A stretch of 64,000 nucleotides of DNA, taken from the NCBI GenBank assembly GCA_917880885.1, contig OU862909.1:27970351-28034350 (forward strand). The letters are read 5' to 3'. Shown here one piece after another: positions 53,161-64,000 of the stretch. The position numbers and the translations under genes are program-made. Positions within the stretch are counted from its first letter, which is position 1, and each line of letters starts with the position of its first letter. A model generated the notes under the pieces. That model was not told the origin of the DNA. It did no database searches and worked only from the letters and a program-made list of their open reading frames with translations. The stretch comes from Limnephilus marmoratus. Lineage: Eukaryota > Arthropoda > Insecta > Trichoptera > Limnephilidae.

Positions 53161-53952
53161 TTAATTTTAAATTGCCGATTTTCTTTGGAACACATATATT
53201 TATACCCGATTAAACGACTTTTTAAAGGTGTTTCATTTTGAATTGAAATCTTCTATAGCACCGTTGTGATTTGAAACTCGTGAAACGAAAAATAGCGACA
53301 CTAAAAAGAGGCAAACACATGCATCGTCTATAAGATATAGTCTGCGGGAGAATGAGGTAATATAATCTGTCTCTTCTTTGTGCGGTGCTTCGTAGTCTCC
53401 CACTCTTGCCTACTTCAGTTTTACAAAGTTTTCACTTCTACCGCGAGTGAATTTCACACTCTGTTTTTCAAATATTATTTTTCACTATATTATGACAGTA
53501 GATTAGATAGGGAAATATTATTTGTTAGTTTTTATAAATAACACAAAAAAATGCCAAACTTGCCTCTAAAACCATGCAAAGTTGATTTCTTTAATGGCCT
53601 ATATATCATAATTTAAAACAAAAATTTATATTTATATATGTTTTAGATATTTGCAATACGAGTACCTTTCGAATAAAAATATAAATATTCAGATTGGGTA
53701 TTTTGGCCTCGTTTCCAAATTATTTTTTTTACAAAAAGTCGCGCAGCCGTTCCCTTTGAGTTTAAACGAGTTGTTTTCACATTAGATGTTTCTTAATCAT
53801 TGTTTTTTTTGGTGTTCGCGCGAACTTCATTCCTAAAATGGATTACATCTACATTGTTAAATAAAGAATTGGGTAGAATCGGAAGACGACGATAATGTTG
53901 ACATTCTTGTAATTATTTGCTGGTAATTCTAAATGTCATTATTCCATTTTTT
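53161..53952. other. Unassigned; contains a dispersed repeat
   Basis: 53258-53320 and 53436-53460 match 15.28-15.66 kb in reverse complement. No coding was seen. Confidence 0.45.
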
Positions 53953-54331
53953 TAATTAGCTCCAAACAGGGGATCCTGATTCCTGAGGGAAATAATTTTC
54001 CCCAGGGCCTGTGTTTTCTTTGGGGAAGCTGTGCGGAAGGTATTTTCAAGAAAAGGACGGACAAGAATTTCTTGGAAAGAAAGATGGGTGGTTAGGAATC
54101 TGGAGGTCAGTGTGTTAAGGTTTGATGCCCTGCCCTAACTACCCTAACTGCCCTCCGCAATGGAGCTGGAGGGCAGACGCAGCAACCGCCAAGAACTAAA
54201 CCCACTTGACTTCCAAGGTACCCCTGATAAGTTACCAATCATAGTGAACCTCTTGGGGTGAGCTATGGTAGAGGTGTTGGTTATCGGATATATGGTTCCC
54301 GGAGCGGTAACAGCCATTCTTACCTCCCAAA
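53953..54331 (-). mobile_element. R1 retroposon copy 9
   Basis: Diverged copy: CTCCAAACAGGGGATCCTGA at the 3' end (plus strand, left) and CTTACCTCCCAAAGG at the 5' end. Internal deletion around the middle. Confidence 0.75.
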
Positions 54332-54779
54332 GGCACTGCATAAATATCAAAATATAGTGAGGTTATGTTATTGCTTTTATGTTTCGACGCGTTGTGGTAA
54401 AATGTGGATTATTAAAATTTCAGGATTCACTTAATGGCTAAATTCCACTTCAGTTCTACATAATTTTTATTTAAACTAAGTAGATTTTGACGTATGTAGG
54501 AGGGTAATTTTTTTATTTCTTTACCGTCTTGTGAAAATCTTAAGCTCCTCGCGGCTTTAAAATAAATCAATGATTCTGTAAAAAAATTGCGTGGAAGCTT
54601 ATCGAAAGATTTCACCCGACCGGTAAGTACGCAGATTTTAGGTACTAACTCATGTTACCGTAAAGTAAATATTTAACGAGATTATCGTAAAAAAGTAATT
54701 TCGGCGTCTTTTTTCAAATAAAGGAGAGGGATAGTATAGAATGTACCATAATACATTAAAAATAGATTTAATGATTTAA
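54332..54779. other. Unassigned DNA
   Basis: A 62-codon minus ORF (54427-54615, DKLPRNFFTESLIYFKAARS) has no recognised family. Confidence 0.35.
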
Positions 54780-55000
54780 TGGCGTAGTCCAAGGGTAGAT
54801 GACCGGCATGGTCCAGAGGTAGACAACCACGTGGTCCAGGGGTAAGGCTCTTGATTCGCAATCTGAAGTCGCTGGATCGAATCCCTGCAAATATTTTTTT
54901 TTGATTAATTTGTGTTATTTCACAACTAACTAATTAAAAATAAAATATCTATATTGTGTTTGCGGCACTATAGTGTATTTGCGGCTCGTTCCAGAGTGGA
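54780..55000 (+). mobile_element. SINE-A copy with triplicated A-box module
   Basis: GCGTAGTCCAAGGGTAGATG, GCATGGTCCAGAGGTAGACA and ACGTGGTCCAGGGGTAAGGC follow each other at ~25-bp spacing; only the third continues into the B box GGATCGAATCCC. The linker GATTAATTTGTGTTATTTCA and the start of the body (CTCGTTCCAGAGTGG) follow, then a second SINE-A begins. Confidence 0.75.
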
Positions 55001-55014
55001 AGATAACCTCAGAT

Positions 55015-55395
55015 TTTCAAGATACTCTCAGATTCGCAATCCAAAGGTAGCAGGATCGAATCTCTGCGTTGGCAAATAAATTTTATTTGATTAATTTGTG
55101 TTATTTCACAACTAATTAATTAAAAATAATAAATAGTATAATTGCGGCACGGAAGATACTCTCAGATTTTCGCCCTAGTGTAAGACCACCATTCAGAATT
55201 GAAATGTTGCTTGAAATGGCTTTAGCCGTGTATGGTGATCAGATATGAATATCCAGGTAATTCCCCACCATCCTCTTCCCCATCTCCTTGTCCTTCCTAC
55301 TACCTTAAGCCTCACAAAATACCCCCATTGGGGATGCCATAGTCTCACTGACTCCAGACGGGAGCAGCTGGGACTCTTGTGAGGTATTCACAAAA
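55015..55395 (+). mobile_element. SINE-A, full-length copy without A-box start
   Basis: ATTCGCAATCCAAAGGTAGC and B box GGATCGAATCTC, linker, body GTGTAAGACCACCATTCAGA to GGGACTCTTGTGAGGTATTC and an A-rich end. Together with 54780-55000 it forms a tandem pair. Confidence 0.8.
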
Positions 55396-55596
55396 AATTA
55401 AATTCAAAACTGAGAAAGGGAAGATAGATGTCGGAAGACTGTTCCACTGTGAATCTGAATTTCTCTCAAGTGCGTACGAGCTTCAATATTGTTCAATTCC
55501 GACAGAGTGCGTTGAAATGTCACTGTAAGTCAGACTGTGACCCTCATATCTATATTCGGTTTCATTTTGGTCAAATATTAATTGTAAATACGTGTG

Positions 55597-55797
55597 TTTT
55601 TTTTTTATTCTTTTTAAAAAAAGACAAACATTTCCGGGCCACTAATAATCCGATAATCATTTAAAAAATTCCTGCTAACATGACAGTACACGAAAAAATT
55701 TGCTAGTATTGTGATGGAGGACTTATCCAGCTGAGGAATTGAACTCACGTATCCTGAGAGAGATCCAGACGTGATGCCAATTTCGCCACTGACAAAT
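55597..55797 (-). mobile_element. SINE-B copy
   Basis: Minus strand: TCAGTGGCGAAATTGGCATC, GAGTTCAATTCCTCAGCTGG, GATAAGTCCTCCATCAC, ending GGAAATGTTTGTCTTTTTTT with A-rich tail. Confidence 0.75.
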
Positions 55798-55904
55798 ACT
55801 ATATGTAGGTACTTAACCCGCCTCACTAGATGTCATCTGTTCTAAGATAGATAACAATAATCGCTAGTATTTTCTTTTAAATCTTGTTATCCTATCTAAA
55901 TTTG

Positions 55905-56037
55905 GTCTCCGTGCGACCACTGACTACGAATCCGGTGGTCATGGGTTCAAATCCCGGTTTTCGCAAATAAATTTATTTAATTAATTTGTGTCATTTCACA
56001 ATGAATTAATTAACAACAATATTAAGTATATTTGCCC
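55905..56037 (+). mobile_element. SINE-A head and linker
   Basis: GCGACCACTGACTACGAATC, B box GGGTTCAAATCCCGG, then AATAAATTTATTTAATTAAT and TTGTGTCATTTCACAA. The body is replaced by an R1 copy that starts at 56038. Confidence 0.75.
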
Positions 56038-56444
56038 TTTACATAGAGGCCCCGAGGAAATTAACTAACCTCAGGGCCTACATCATCTTTGAGGATGCTG
56101 CGTGGAGGGTATTTTTAAGCAAAGGAAGGAAGAAAGTTCTGATAAGGAAAAGGTACGAGGGGTATGAGTGAATCTAGAGGTCAGTGAGTCCAGGAGCGAC
56201 GGACGTATGCATCCATCACTCCCCCTGCGTTGCAAGGCGATTAGGTAGGTTAGTATAGGTCTCCCTTAATCAGTCTCTTGCGATCCGACCCGCCACGTAG
56301 GTAGATAAACTTCACCTTGTAACACCCGCCTTGTAGGCACCCCTGCTGAGTCACCAAACGTAGCAAACCACTTGGGGTGACCTATTGCAAAGGTTTTGGT
56401 AATCAAATAAATGGTGGCCGTACCATACCCTCCACGAAAATTGT
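56038..56444 (-). mobile_element. R1 retroposon copy 10
   Basis: Plus strand from ATAGAGGCCCCGAGGAAATT to TACCATACCCTCCACGAAAA; diverged, near full length. Confidence 0.75.
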
Positions 56445-56458
56445 TTCCACAAAATAAA

Positions 56459-56545
56459 ATAAAAAGGTTGTCGTAACTGAGAATCGAACCCAGGATTGCT
56501 GCGTTACCGGGTCAATGCTTTTGCAACCAATAGATAGCATTTTTT
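56459..56545 (-). repeat. SINE-E head fragment
   Basis: Minus strand: TTGGTTGCAAAAGCATTGAC, then B box GGGTTCGATTCTC and AGTTACGACAACC. It resembles 34540-34697. Confidence 0.55.
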
Positions 56546-56635
56546 CTTTATCTTTTTTGGGTTTCACATTTTGTTTAAATTAGATTTGTTAAAATTCTTC
56601 AGCAATAATTAAACGCTGCTTTTATTTCTTTCTTT

Positions 56636-56858
56636 TAATGTGAATATAATGCACAAGATTCCCAACTTTTGTAATCTGTTCGCTGCAAGGGTTACTATGG
56701 CGATCCTAGATGGGGAAGGCTTCTGAGGCTGAAATAAATGGGAACGGTAAGGAGATGGGTAAGAGGGAGGTTGGGAGGTACCTGGCAGAACATATCCGGT
56801 CACTAAACACGGCAATTGCCATTTCAAGTTACGTTTGGATTCTGAATGGTGGTCTTTC
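56636..56858 (-). repeat. SINE-A body fragment
   Basis: Minus strand: GAAAGACCACCATTCAGAAT down to GGGAATCTTGTGCATTAT. The 83-codon minus ORF here is inside it. Confidence 0.6.
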
Positions 56859-57270
56859 ACTAGTTGGTTTATTGTATTATTTGTATTTGGGAATTTGGGA
56901 ATTCCGCCCCAAGAATTGGGTCAGGCCTGAAAATGAAAATTCCTTTGACATGTCAGATGTCAGTTGTCTTTATGGCAAGGGCCGTGGTCTAGGGCAGGTA
57001 GGTGGCGGTGGGCGGTTCGTAAATACTCTTCCTGAACAGGTCGTAAAATGCCATATACGTTCTGGCTCGTTTTTGAAAGTGACATTTATTTATTCAGTTA
57101 CATTCAGCAACGTTGGAATCTTTGGAGAATGCTTACAAGTTTCTCCTTTTATTACATCTCCACCTGTAGAATTCTGGTCGAGCGAAATAATTCTATTCGT
57201 TCTTGAAGTGGCACGTAGTTTTTCATCATGGTACACGTCATTCAATTACGTGAGAAATGTCACAATGTAA
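56859..57270 (+). other. Long ORF of doubtful reality
   Basis: The 186-codon frame 56710-57270 begins inside the SINE-A body and then crosses unannotated DNA (LVGLLYYLYLGIWEFRPKNW, FIYSVTFSNVGIFGECLQVS). It is the longest non-retroelement ORF in the window. With its start in a SINE and no domain, I treat it as chance; a small hydrophobic exon cannot be excluded. Confidence 0.2.
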
Positions 57271-58700
57271 GATTATCATGCTCAAATAAAATTGTATAAT
57301 AATAGAGAACTCCAGTCCAATTTTTTAATTTTTTTGTGAATAATGACCTTCTAACTTAAATAACTGCATTTTTATTTTTATTTTTAGAGTTAGTTTTAAT
57401 AGTTAAAACGATTGTCAAAGTTTTAATTTTTCGAGACCCCCCGAAAACCACCGGAAATAATTTGATAAATCGTGTGATGCCATCACTCCCAAAAAATTAG
57501 TATGGGATTGGGCAATCAGTAGATCTACTGCCGCCATTTTGAAATCCGTTGTTCCGTTGTTCGAAGAATTCTCCCTAGAAGAAGCATTACTATTTTTTTT
57601 GTGCAGTAGTTTTTCAGTATTTTAAATAATAGAGATAAACTAATAGAGATACCTCTATTTTTGATACTGAATTATTTAGGCTTAAATATTGTTTCAATAA
57701 ACACTACAACTAAATCTCTATAAACAGTACGAAATAAAGAATAACATGAAATGTTGTTAACACTGATGGCTTGCGCCATACCTATTTGATTGATTTCAAT
57801 TGATTTCAATACAATGTGATACAATGACTGGTGACGCGTGACGTCAGCACTAACCATTCAATCGTACCAACTTTACAGTGCATTTTAACGAGACGTTAAA
57901 AAATGCACTTTTTAATATTTTTTTACAAACTCTACGTATAATATTATGAAAAAAAACTTGTATATTCAGAATCAGCGTTTATTGGTCTGTATGAACATAT
58001 TTTTTTAAAGCCATAATATTTTTCACTGGAGTTCCTTATTCTAAAACACGACTAATAAAATAATATAGCTTGATTCCCGCATGATTAACGCTTAAAGGGG
58101 TCATCCCTTTGAAGGGTTTTTTTCTCATTTTTTGTTTTATTAAACGTACCGAATTTTTCACCATGTATTTATTCATATTTTGAGCACACTTTACAATTTT
58201 TTCAGCCCGAAAATGTCGCTCATTAATTAGCCACTCATCTTCAAAAAAACGTTTTTTGCAGTAACCACGATTGCGGGCGTTCTACTTACTGAACCAAAAA
58301 AAATCGAGTGCAATTTACACGCGGTAGAAGCGAAACTTTACCAAAACAATATCAACCAATACTTAAAGAGTGATGTCATAATCAAAGCGATCAATGAGCG
58401 CAGACCTAGCGTAATTTCCGTTTCATAACTCAACGGCCGGCGTAGTACAGCGGTGTGATGAATGGTAACTTCCAATTTACGAGAAAGCCCACGGGAATTT
58501 TTTTTTAAGATGAAAAGTGCAGTACTACGACATCTGTATGGTCAAATTCAAACTTGCTCGAAAATAGAGGTATTTTTAAGTTGTTTGATGTATTATAGTT
58601 ACCTTAAATATACACAGATGGTGATGAGATCGATATTTAACGGGAACCCCAGGTTTAGGGACGATTTAAACGCGAGAGTTGAGACAACCAATTAAATAGC
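57271..58700. other. Unassigned AT-rich DNA
   Basis: No gene. CAATTTACACGCGGTAGAAG at 58311-58330 recalls the dispersed repeat at 15280. A small palindrome, AAAGGGGTCATCCCTTT, is at 58093-58110. Confidence 0.4.
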
Positions 58701-61700
58701 AGGAAAAGCAATTAAAAATCAACTCAGCCTATCAGCAAGAAGGGGGTCGTGCCCATTTTGAACACAAAGGATTGTACTTTGACCCTAGTGATTAGTGAAG
58801 AAATTTATGGTCTAGACGTTCCCACAGAGATCAGGGTTGAATGAACTAAGAGATAAATATCGAATTATTCAAGGTTTTTAGTACAACGAACCCAAGTAAT
58901 GTTATTAATAAAGGGTACCTTCAAGGGGTCGGGAGACCTTAGTTTCGAGTGCATTAGGGCGTTTTTAGTTGCGGAAAACACACTTGGATAACGATAAAAA
59001 AAAATTATCAGTAATATATTGAGGGGAAAACGCGGGGACAACGGGGCATGCTTGCGGGAGGGTTCTCAATTATAGAGTAACTACATATGACGGCCGAGAG
59101 GCCAAATTCGAGGAAAAACGTACTAAAGGAAAATGAATATACATAACACAATGGAAAATTATTGTTATCAATTCTAGACGGAACGGAGAGATTAGGAAAG
59201 CGAATTGGGAAGGAAAATTCAAAAAAATTTAGAGTTTAAGGATTGAACAAGAGGACGAAACAAGGGTTTGGTGCAGTAGCAGGTGCTTGGAAAGGAATTG
59301 GTATACCTAGGAAGTATACCTAGGAAGGGGTGGAAATACTGCAAACATTGCGATAGATTTAATTCATAAAAAAGAGTCATTTTACGTAATTAAAGTAGGG
59401 ATCATAACATAAAGTTACACGAGACTGCGAGGGAAAGTGACACATTACAACGGTTGTCGACTCCATATGTATATTGTTGATATAAACAAGGAATATTCGA
59501 ACATGCCTTTTGTTTATTTAAGGCCCATTATCCATTAAAAAGGGTCATAAAAATTAACATTGCTCTTGCCTAGTATTTAAATTATAGAATTTCCGTAAAA
59601 TTTAATTATAAACACATTAAAATGGATTTATCGCCAGGTATGTAGAAATTAGGATGTATACACACGTCAGGGCTTATAGTTTATGGGATTTTGAGCGAGA
59701 GAGAGATGGAAAATTGGGCGGAATTTGATCGAAGTAGTTAACTTGACAGATATTCCAGGATAGGAATAGTTAGTGGGCCGGAAAACACCATAAATAATAT
59801 ATCAAAAAAGGAAAAAAGGGTTTTAGCGGGAGATGGAATCACGGCAAAAAGGCAAACGTCAAATTTCAATAAGGGATCATTGGGTTAGGAGTGGGGGGAG
59901 AGAACGAAAAACCGACATAACCGGAAAACTCAGATAAGGAAATGGGAAAAACTCAAAAACGTTATAAGTAGAGTAGATACGGAACCAGGATATGATTCCT
60001 TATTAACAACGAAGGGAAAATCATTTAAGAATAGTTGTTAAAACACCGTTACTTGAAGGAAATTTAGGTGGGAAAAGCGAAAAGTTGAATATGCCACATA
60101 AATAATGGAAATACGGTTCTGAGACATAATTGCTTACGTAGACTAGGGGAAAAGAAATGAATTTCGTGGAAATTCATACAGGACAACTAGCGTTTAAAAC
60201 TAGAAGACCGAAAAATCTACGTTTCGCAAATAGGTATGCCAATTTAGAGTATAGTTTTAGCAGATCACTTATGGGCATGTTTCAAACTGAGAAAAAAAAA
60301 ACAGATTAAAAACATGTTTATAAAATATATTATGAAGACAGAAGACATGTGGAAAATGGGCAAACTGGATGGCAGCTTACTAAGTCCGGGACTATAAACC
60401 TTAGGGAAGCGAGACAAAGTTGTGGGACGAACCCCGAATTACGGAGAGGAAAAATCGAAAGATCTTATGTAGGAACAAACGATAACGAGATGGGGTTTTC
60501 AAAAAATTTCGAGTGATTACAGATTATAATTCCTCGTCAAGGAATATACGATTATGCCCTTTTGGAGCTGTGATGGGTATAAATTAGCGTGTTTGGGATT
60601 ATTCGAGGAGTTCTTCGACAACTAGCAAGGTTGATTAAAACGTCGCGCATGCCGTGAGAATTACCCTGGTAATTAATTAATAGAGTCTAGAATCAGTTTT
60701 TATACTTTAAAAATACAGTGGAAAAGTAGTCAGTTTTATACTTTAAAAATACAGTGGAAAAATAGAGTCAGTTTTATACTTTAAAAATACAGTGGAAAAA
60801 TAGAGTCAGTTTTATACTTTAAAAATACAGTGGAAAAATAGAGTCAGTTTATACTTATAAAAAAAAATTCAGTGGTAAAATAGAGTCTACAATCAGTTTT
60901 ATACTTTGATAAAACAGGGAGTGAAGTGCCCGGATAGGGTTAATCGTGCAATTTAACAGAGTGTATGATCTTATAATAAATCTAAAATCAGTGTTTGCAA
61001 TAATTTCCGATTCAATAAAATCTAATAATTAATTAATTAATTACAAATTCAATGCGGGAGGAGTTTAATATAGTGTGTTTGAATTGCTTTAAATTTGTTC
61101 TATGAAGGTAAAAATAGAGTCATTTAGTCCGAGGTTATATAAAGAAAATTACAGTCTAATAAGTTTCATTAAATAAAAAATTTACGTTTAGGTCGAAAGT
61201 TGGAAATTTTATTACGAGATATTAATTATCGTTAGGTGACAACGCAATAATAATAATTGATCCGAAATCTGGAAAATACTTAGCCGAAGTTTAAATGAAT
61301 AATCCAAGTGATTAATTTGCTGCTAAACAAAAGTGTTATAAAATAAAGTGGAAGTGGTCCTTTCAGTTTTGTTGTAAATTGGGTGAAGACTAATATTTAG
61401 TTATTCGTTATAAAAGGATTCTAATTTAAAATTGGAAAAAATAAATAAAACTTAAATATTTTTATAAAGTGGAATAATACAAATTTAAAGAAAATTCAAA
61501 TAAATAAATTAATTTATTAAAGAGCTAATAGGTATAGTTATATATATATCAAATAATCAAATGATATTCGAGCGAACGATTATTAAGAATCGATTCTCTT
61601 CTTTAGATTTAAATCAAATATGGAAGAAAAGGGGAAGGGAAGGAAATGAATTCCGGGTCTTGTAGGGAAAATCGTTAAAAGTGGGAAACCGAAATAAAAG
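58700..61700 (+). other. Purine-rich strand domain without ORFs
   Basis: For about 3 kb the plus strand is dominated by A and G (GGAAAA, GGGAAA, GAGGAA words) and no frame on either strand stays open for 60 codons. No repeat family matches elsewhere in the window except the local 38-bp array. It might be the interior or LTR of a decayed LTR element, or satellite-like DNA. Confidence 0.5.
60682..60915 (+). repeat. 38-bp tandem repeat (about 6 units)
   Basis: The unit is CAGTTTTATACTTTAAAAAT plus ACAGTGGAAAAATAGAGT. The central units are identical; the first and last carry substitutions (AGAGTCTAGAATCAG, AGAGTCTACAATCAG). Confidence 0.95.
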
Positions 61701-61705
61701 TGCGA

Positions 61706-61798
61706 TGATTTACACAGGTAATCTGGATGCTCTAATAAAATTCATATCGATGATATTACCCGATGGAGCTGAATTTAAGACATTAGAGCTTTGGTGAG
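61706..61798 (+). CDS. Short coding-like frame, unidentified
   Basis: A 30-codon ORF: MIYTGNLDALIKFISMILPD then GAEFKTLELW, stopping at a TGA that overlaps a splice-donor-like GTGAGT. The 'G.L.AL..FI' pattern is reminiscent of gag N-terminal regions in LTR elements, but is too short to assign. An acceptor-like TTTTACAG lies only ~30 bp downstream, too close for a normal intron. Confidence 0.2.
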
Positions 61799-61799
61799 T

Positions 61800-63959
61800 C
61801 CTTACAATATTTAAGCTTTTACAGGTTCCGGTGGATATCCTGACACTGATGAACGTAACGCCAAGTAAGGGTAAGTTAATAACTAACCAATTTATTAGCA
61901 TTCGCATGTCACACCTCCCATACAGAATGAAGTGTTGCTAAACAAATACTTAACACATAATTAGATAGTAACGCATCACTTAATCAGTTTTGGTATCTTA
62001 GCGTATTTACAAAGTAAATACCTATCGCTTCTTTTCACTAGCACGATTAGGGTATGGTTATATGACCTTCGATAGTGCACCAAAATTTTCGATTTGAGTT
62101 CAAGGCGATCCATTGACCCAGTCACCTAAATTCCATTAACGAATAAACAAAACAAAACTTTAACGTCAGGGACAAGTTTATCAATTATAGCTTGCGATGA
62201 AATCTGCGGTAAAAATGTGAAGACGACATTGACGCTAAATTCACTCGACTTATCTGTACTAGAGCGATCGCCAATAGGTAGCATTGTTTTAGCATGCAAA
62301 ATTTTCGCAAAGTAAGTACTGCGACTAGCTTCAAACTCTAAGAGAGCTCATCACAATTATTCAGGAGGTCATTGATTCAATGACAACTTGATTTATCTCA
62401 TTTTAAATCTTTCTTATAGGAAGTAGGTATCCAAGAACCCATAAATACCCATTATCCTAAATACCTAACACACGAGGAGCTAGTGACCTCATTTAAACAA
62501 CACTGGTGTTAAAATACTCATACAGTCCTGAATCCTAACTTGTCTTCGAATGTAAGCTTCAAGGCTTCTGTATGTAGGTATAAGCCATCTGGAAATGTAA
62601 GTGTCAACCTTTCTCGAACGGACGGCTTTGATCTTGTGGCGGTATTGTCGAGGTGGGCATGCGGGGAAGAGGAAGGACGTATGCGGACAGTACGCTGACG
62701 CGGCATTAAAGCCACAGGTTATTTGCATACCGTGAGTCTTGTCGAACCTGAAAGCAAACATAAGGTTCACGAGGTGAGTTTTATGTCAGCTAGTCAGAGG
62801 TGGAGTGTAACGCTGGGTCGGTCACGTGGGAGGAAGGATCTGCCCGTCACAAGCTTACGCCACATTTAACGGATAGAGGCATGATAAGGGAAGACATGAA
62901 ATACCCCTTCTAGACTCAGTAGAGTTAAATTCAATCCGGCGGAGATGGAAGTCGGAGTGAGGTAGAAAAACGGCATGAAGACTTGGTATTCCCCCATCTG
63001 GCGTGAAGAGCCCCTTTCGTAACAAGAGACGCTCGTCGAAGAGAGTAAAACTCGGACTTAAGGATAAGCTTAGCAAACGTATTCGGGAGAATCCGGTTTG
63101 AAATTGTTGTTCATCGGTTTTCACTTGGTTAGCGGAGGAGCCGACTTTTCAGCAAACATATTATCCCCCTCCCCATATCCATCCATTCCTGCTCTTTCAA
63201 CAATTTTGCGAATACTAACCAATAACACTAACTATGACTACAAACACATTATGTTAGGGGAAGCTGCAGACAAGAACTCCAATTGAGAAAACCGGACTCT
63301 CGAATATGAACATTCCACACTGGTAAGATAAGGTTTTTTATTTTTGAAATGATGTAATTTGTTAACTGTTGTTTATGTTATCGATGTATCAGCGGTGATA
63401 GGAAGAATTAAATAAACACTTTAAATTCCTACGGAAATCAAATAGACACAAAGTCTAAGGTGGGGTTAGTTTATCAAACTCGGTAAAAGATACTCAAATA
63501 ATAATAATTAATAAATCGGAAGATTCTCACCCTTTCTCTAAAAGAATCTATGGGTTACCACACGTAATACATTATCTTCTCTACATATGTGTGCATATTA
63601 AGTATGCAAACAGATGTAAAATCTAAAACAAAAAAATACACAACGCAGATTATAGAAATAATGTGAACTAAAATCTTAAATCTTGATTACTGTGAAAAAA
63701 TCGCAGGGATTTAAGAAGATAGGGTAGGTTTAGCTAGATTATAAAGTATAGGGGTTTAGAAATCACGAGCCTGAGGTAGAAATAAACCGAAAGGAGGGTT
63801 GAGTCAGGCCATCATACCTAGTGGTGTGATCAGTAGGACATAAGGGTAGAATTATGAGCGTGGCTACGAGACAGGAGCTACGAGATTTAAACTACGAGGT
63901 AGAAGCTTAGAAAAGTAAATCAGCTAGGTAGGGTTCATCACAATTGGTGTCAAAAGCCA
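61800..63959. other. Unassigned; GC-richer block 62480-63130
   Basis: Several overlapping short minus-strand ORFs (62489-63124) occur in the GC-richer block without recognisable domains. TGTAACGCTGGG at about 62807 and TTGGTGTCAAAAGCC at about 63943 resemble an LTR start and a primer-site-like word, but no matching second LTR is in the window. Confidence 0.3.
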
Positions 63960-64000
63960 AGGGTGGCGGACCATTACAGCGGTAAGGCTCTTAACTTGCA
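63960..64000 (+). repeat. SINE-A head cut by the window edge
   Basis: ATTACAGCGGTAAGGCTCTT matches the A-box region of SINE-A; the element continues outside. Confidence 0.5.

Noticed and set aside
56710..57270. 186-aa ORF, the longest outside retroelements
   Set aside because: Its start lies in a SINE body and it has no recognisable domain; kept only as a doubtful segment.
60682..60915. CRISPR-like array
   Set aside because: Units are contiguous tandem copies with no unique spacers, in eukaryotic DNA.
61706..61870. Two-exon gene with GTGAGT donor and TTTTACAG acceptor
   Set aside because: The implied intron would be about 30 bp and the joined frame stops at once.

Overview
The window is eukaryotic nuclear DNA, AT-rich, and almost entirely made of transposable elements. 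I found no convincing host gene, rRNA, functional tRNA, operon or CRISPR. The element mix (CR1/Jockey-like and RTE-like LINEs, non-autonomous Helitrons ending CTAG|T, hAT elements with 8-bp target-site duplications, tRNA-derived SINEs, Penelope-like remnants, two compact LTR elements) points to an arthropod, most likely an insect. Some repeat textures recall Lepidoptera, but I cannot confirm the order from sequence alone.

Layout. 1-9.8 kb: a LINE 3' end, an unidentified coding-like stretch (2.1-2.4 kb), SINE pieces, Helitron-like elements (3643-4482, 6690-7483, 9165-9823) and an RTE-like C-terminus (7.8-8.1 kb). 10.1-13.8 kb: a nearly complete two-ORF LINE whose ORF2 starts inside the ORF1 stop (TGATG) and is broken by one TGA. 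14-19.5 kb: unassigned DNA, a Helitron split by a small hAT element (16353-17699), a LINE tail and SINEs. 19.5-25.6 kb: two hAT elements with perfect 8-bp duplications (19552-21602; 22340-24478, the second inside an older inverted-repeat element) and a Helitron. 25.7-30 kb: LINE remnants of the 'LINE-B' family on both strands plus a coding remnant that lacks a start codon. 30-43 kb: repeat relics, a second copy of the inverted-repeat element (32941-33760), a hAT-like element (39377-40937) and LINE tails. 43.3-44.5 kb: a 1.24-kb TRIM-like LTR element with a tRNA-Trp primer site repeated in tandem. 47.56-52.09 kb: a 4.5-kb LTR retrotransposon with nearly identical ~1-kb LTRs, AAAT duplications, a tRNA-Lys-like primer site and a polypurine tract, but no gag-pol. 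52.6-57 kb: a Penelope-like tail and a dense SINE cluster. 58.7-61.7 kb: a purine-rich strand with no long ORF and a 38-bp tandem repeat.

Ten copies of one ~470-bp poly-A-tailed family ('R1' here) are scattered on both strands and share a fixed 5' end. LINE-B type 3' ends share a stem-loop with compensatory changes between copies, the clearest sign of selected function in the window. The genes do not form a pathway: autonomous LINEs (intact or once intact) are the likely machinery for the SINEs, R1 and poly-A insertions, while the Helitron, hAT and LTR elements are non-autonomous or decayed and would depend on proteins encoded elsewhere. R1, SINE-A/B/E, LINE-B, M1 and H1-H4 are working labels used only in this annotation.
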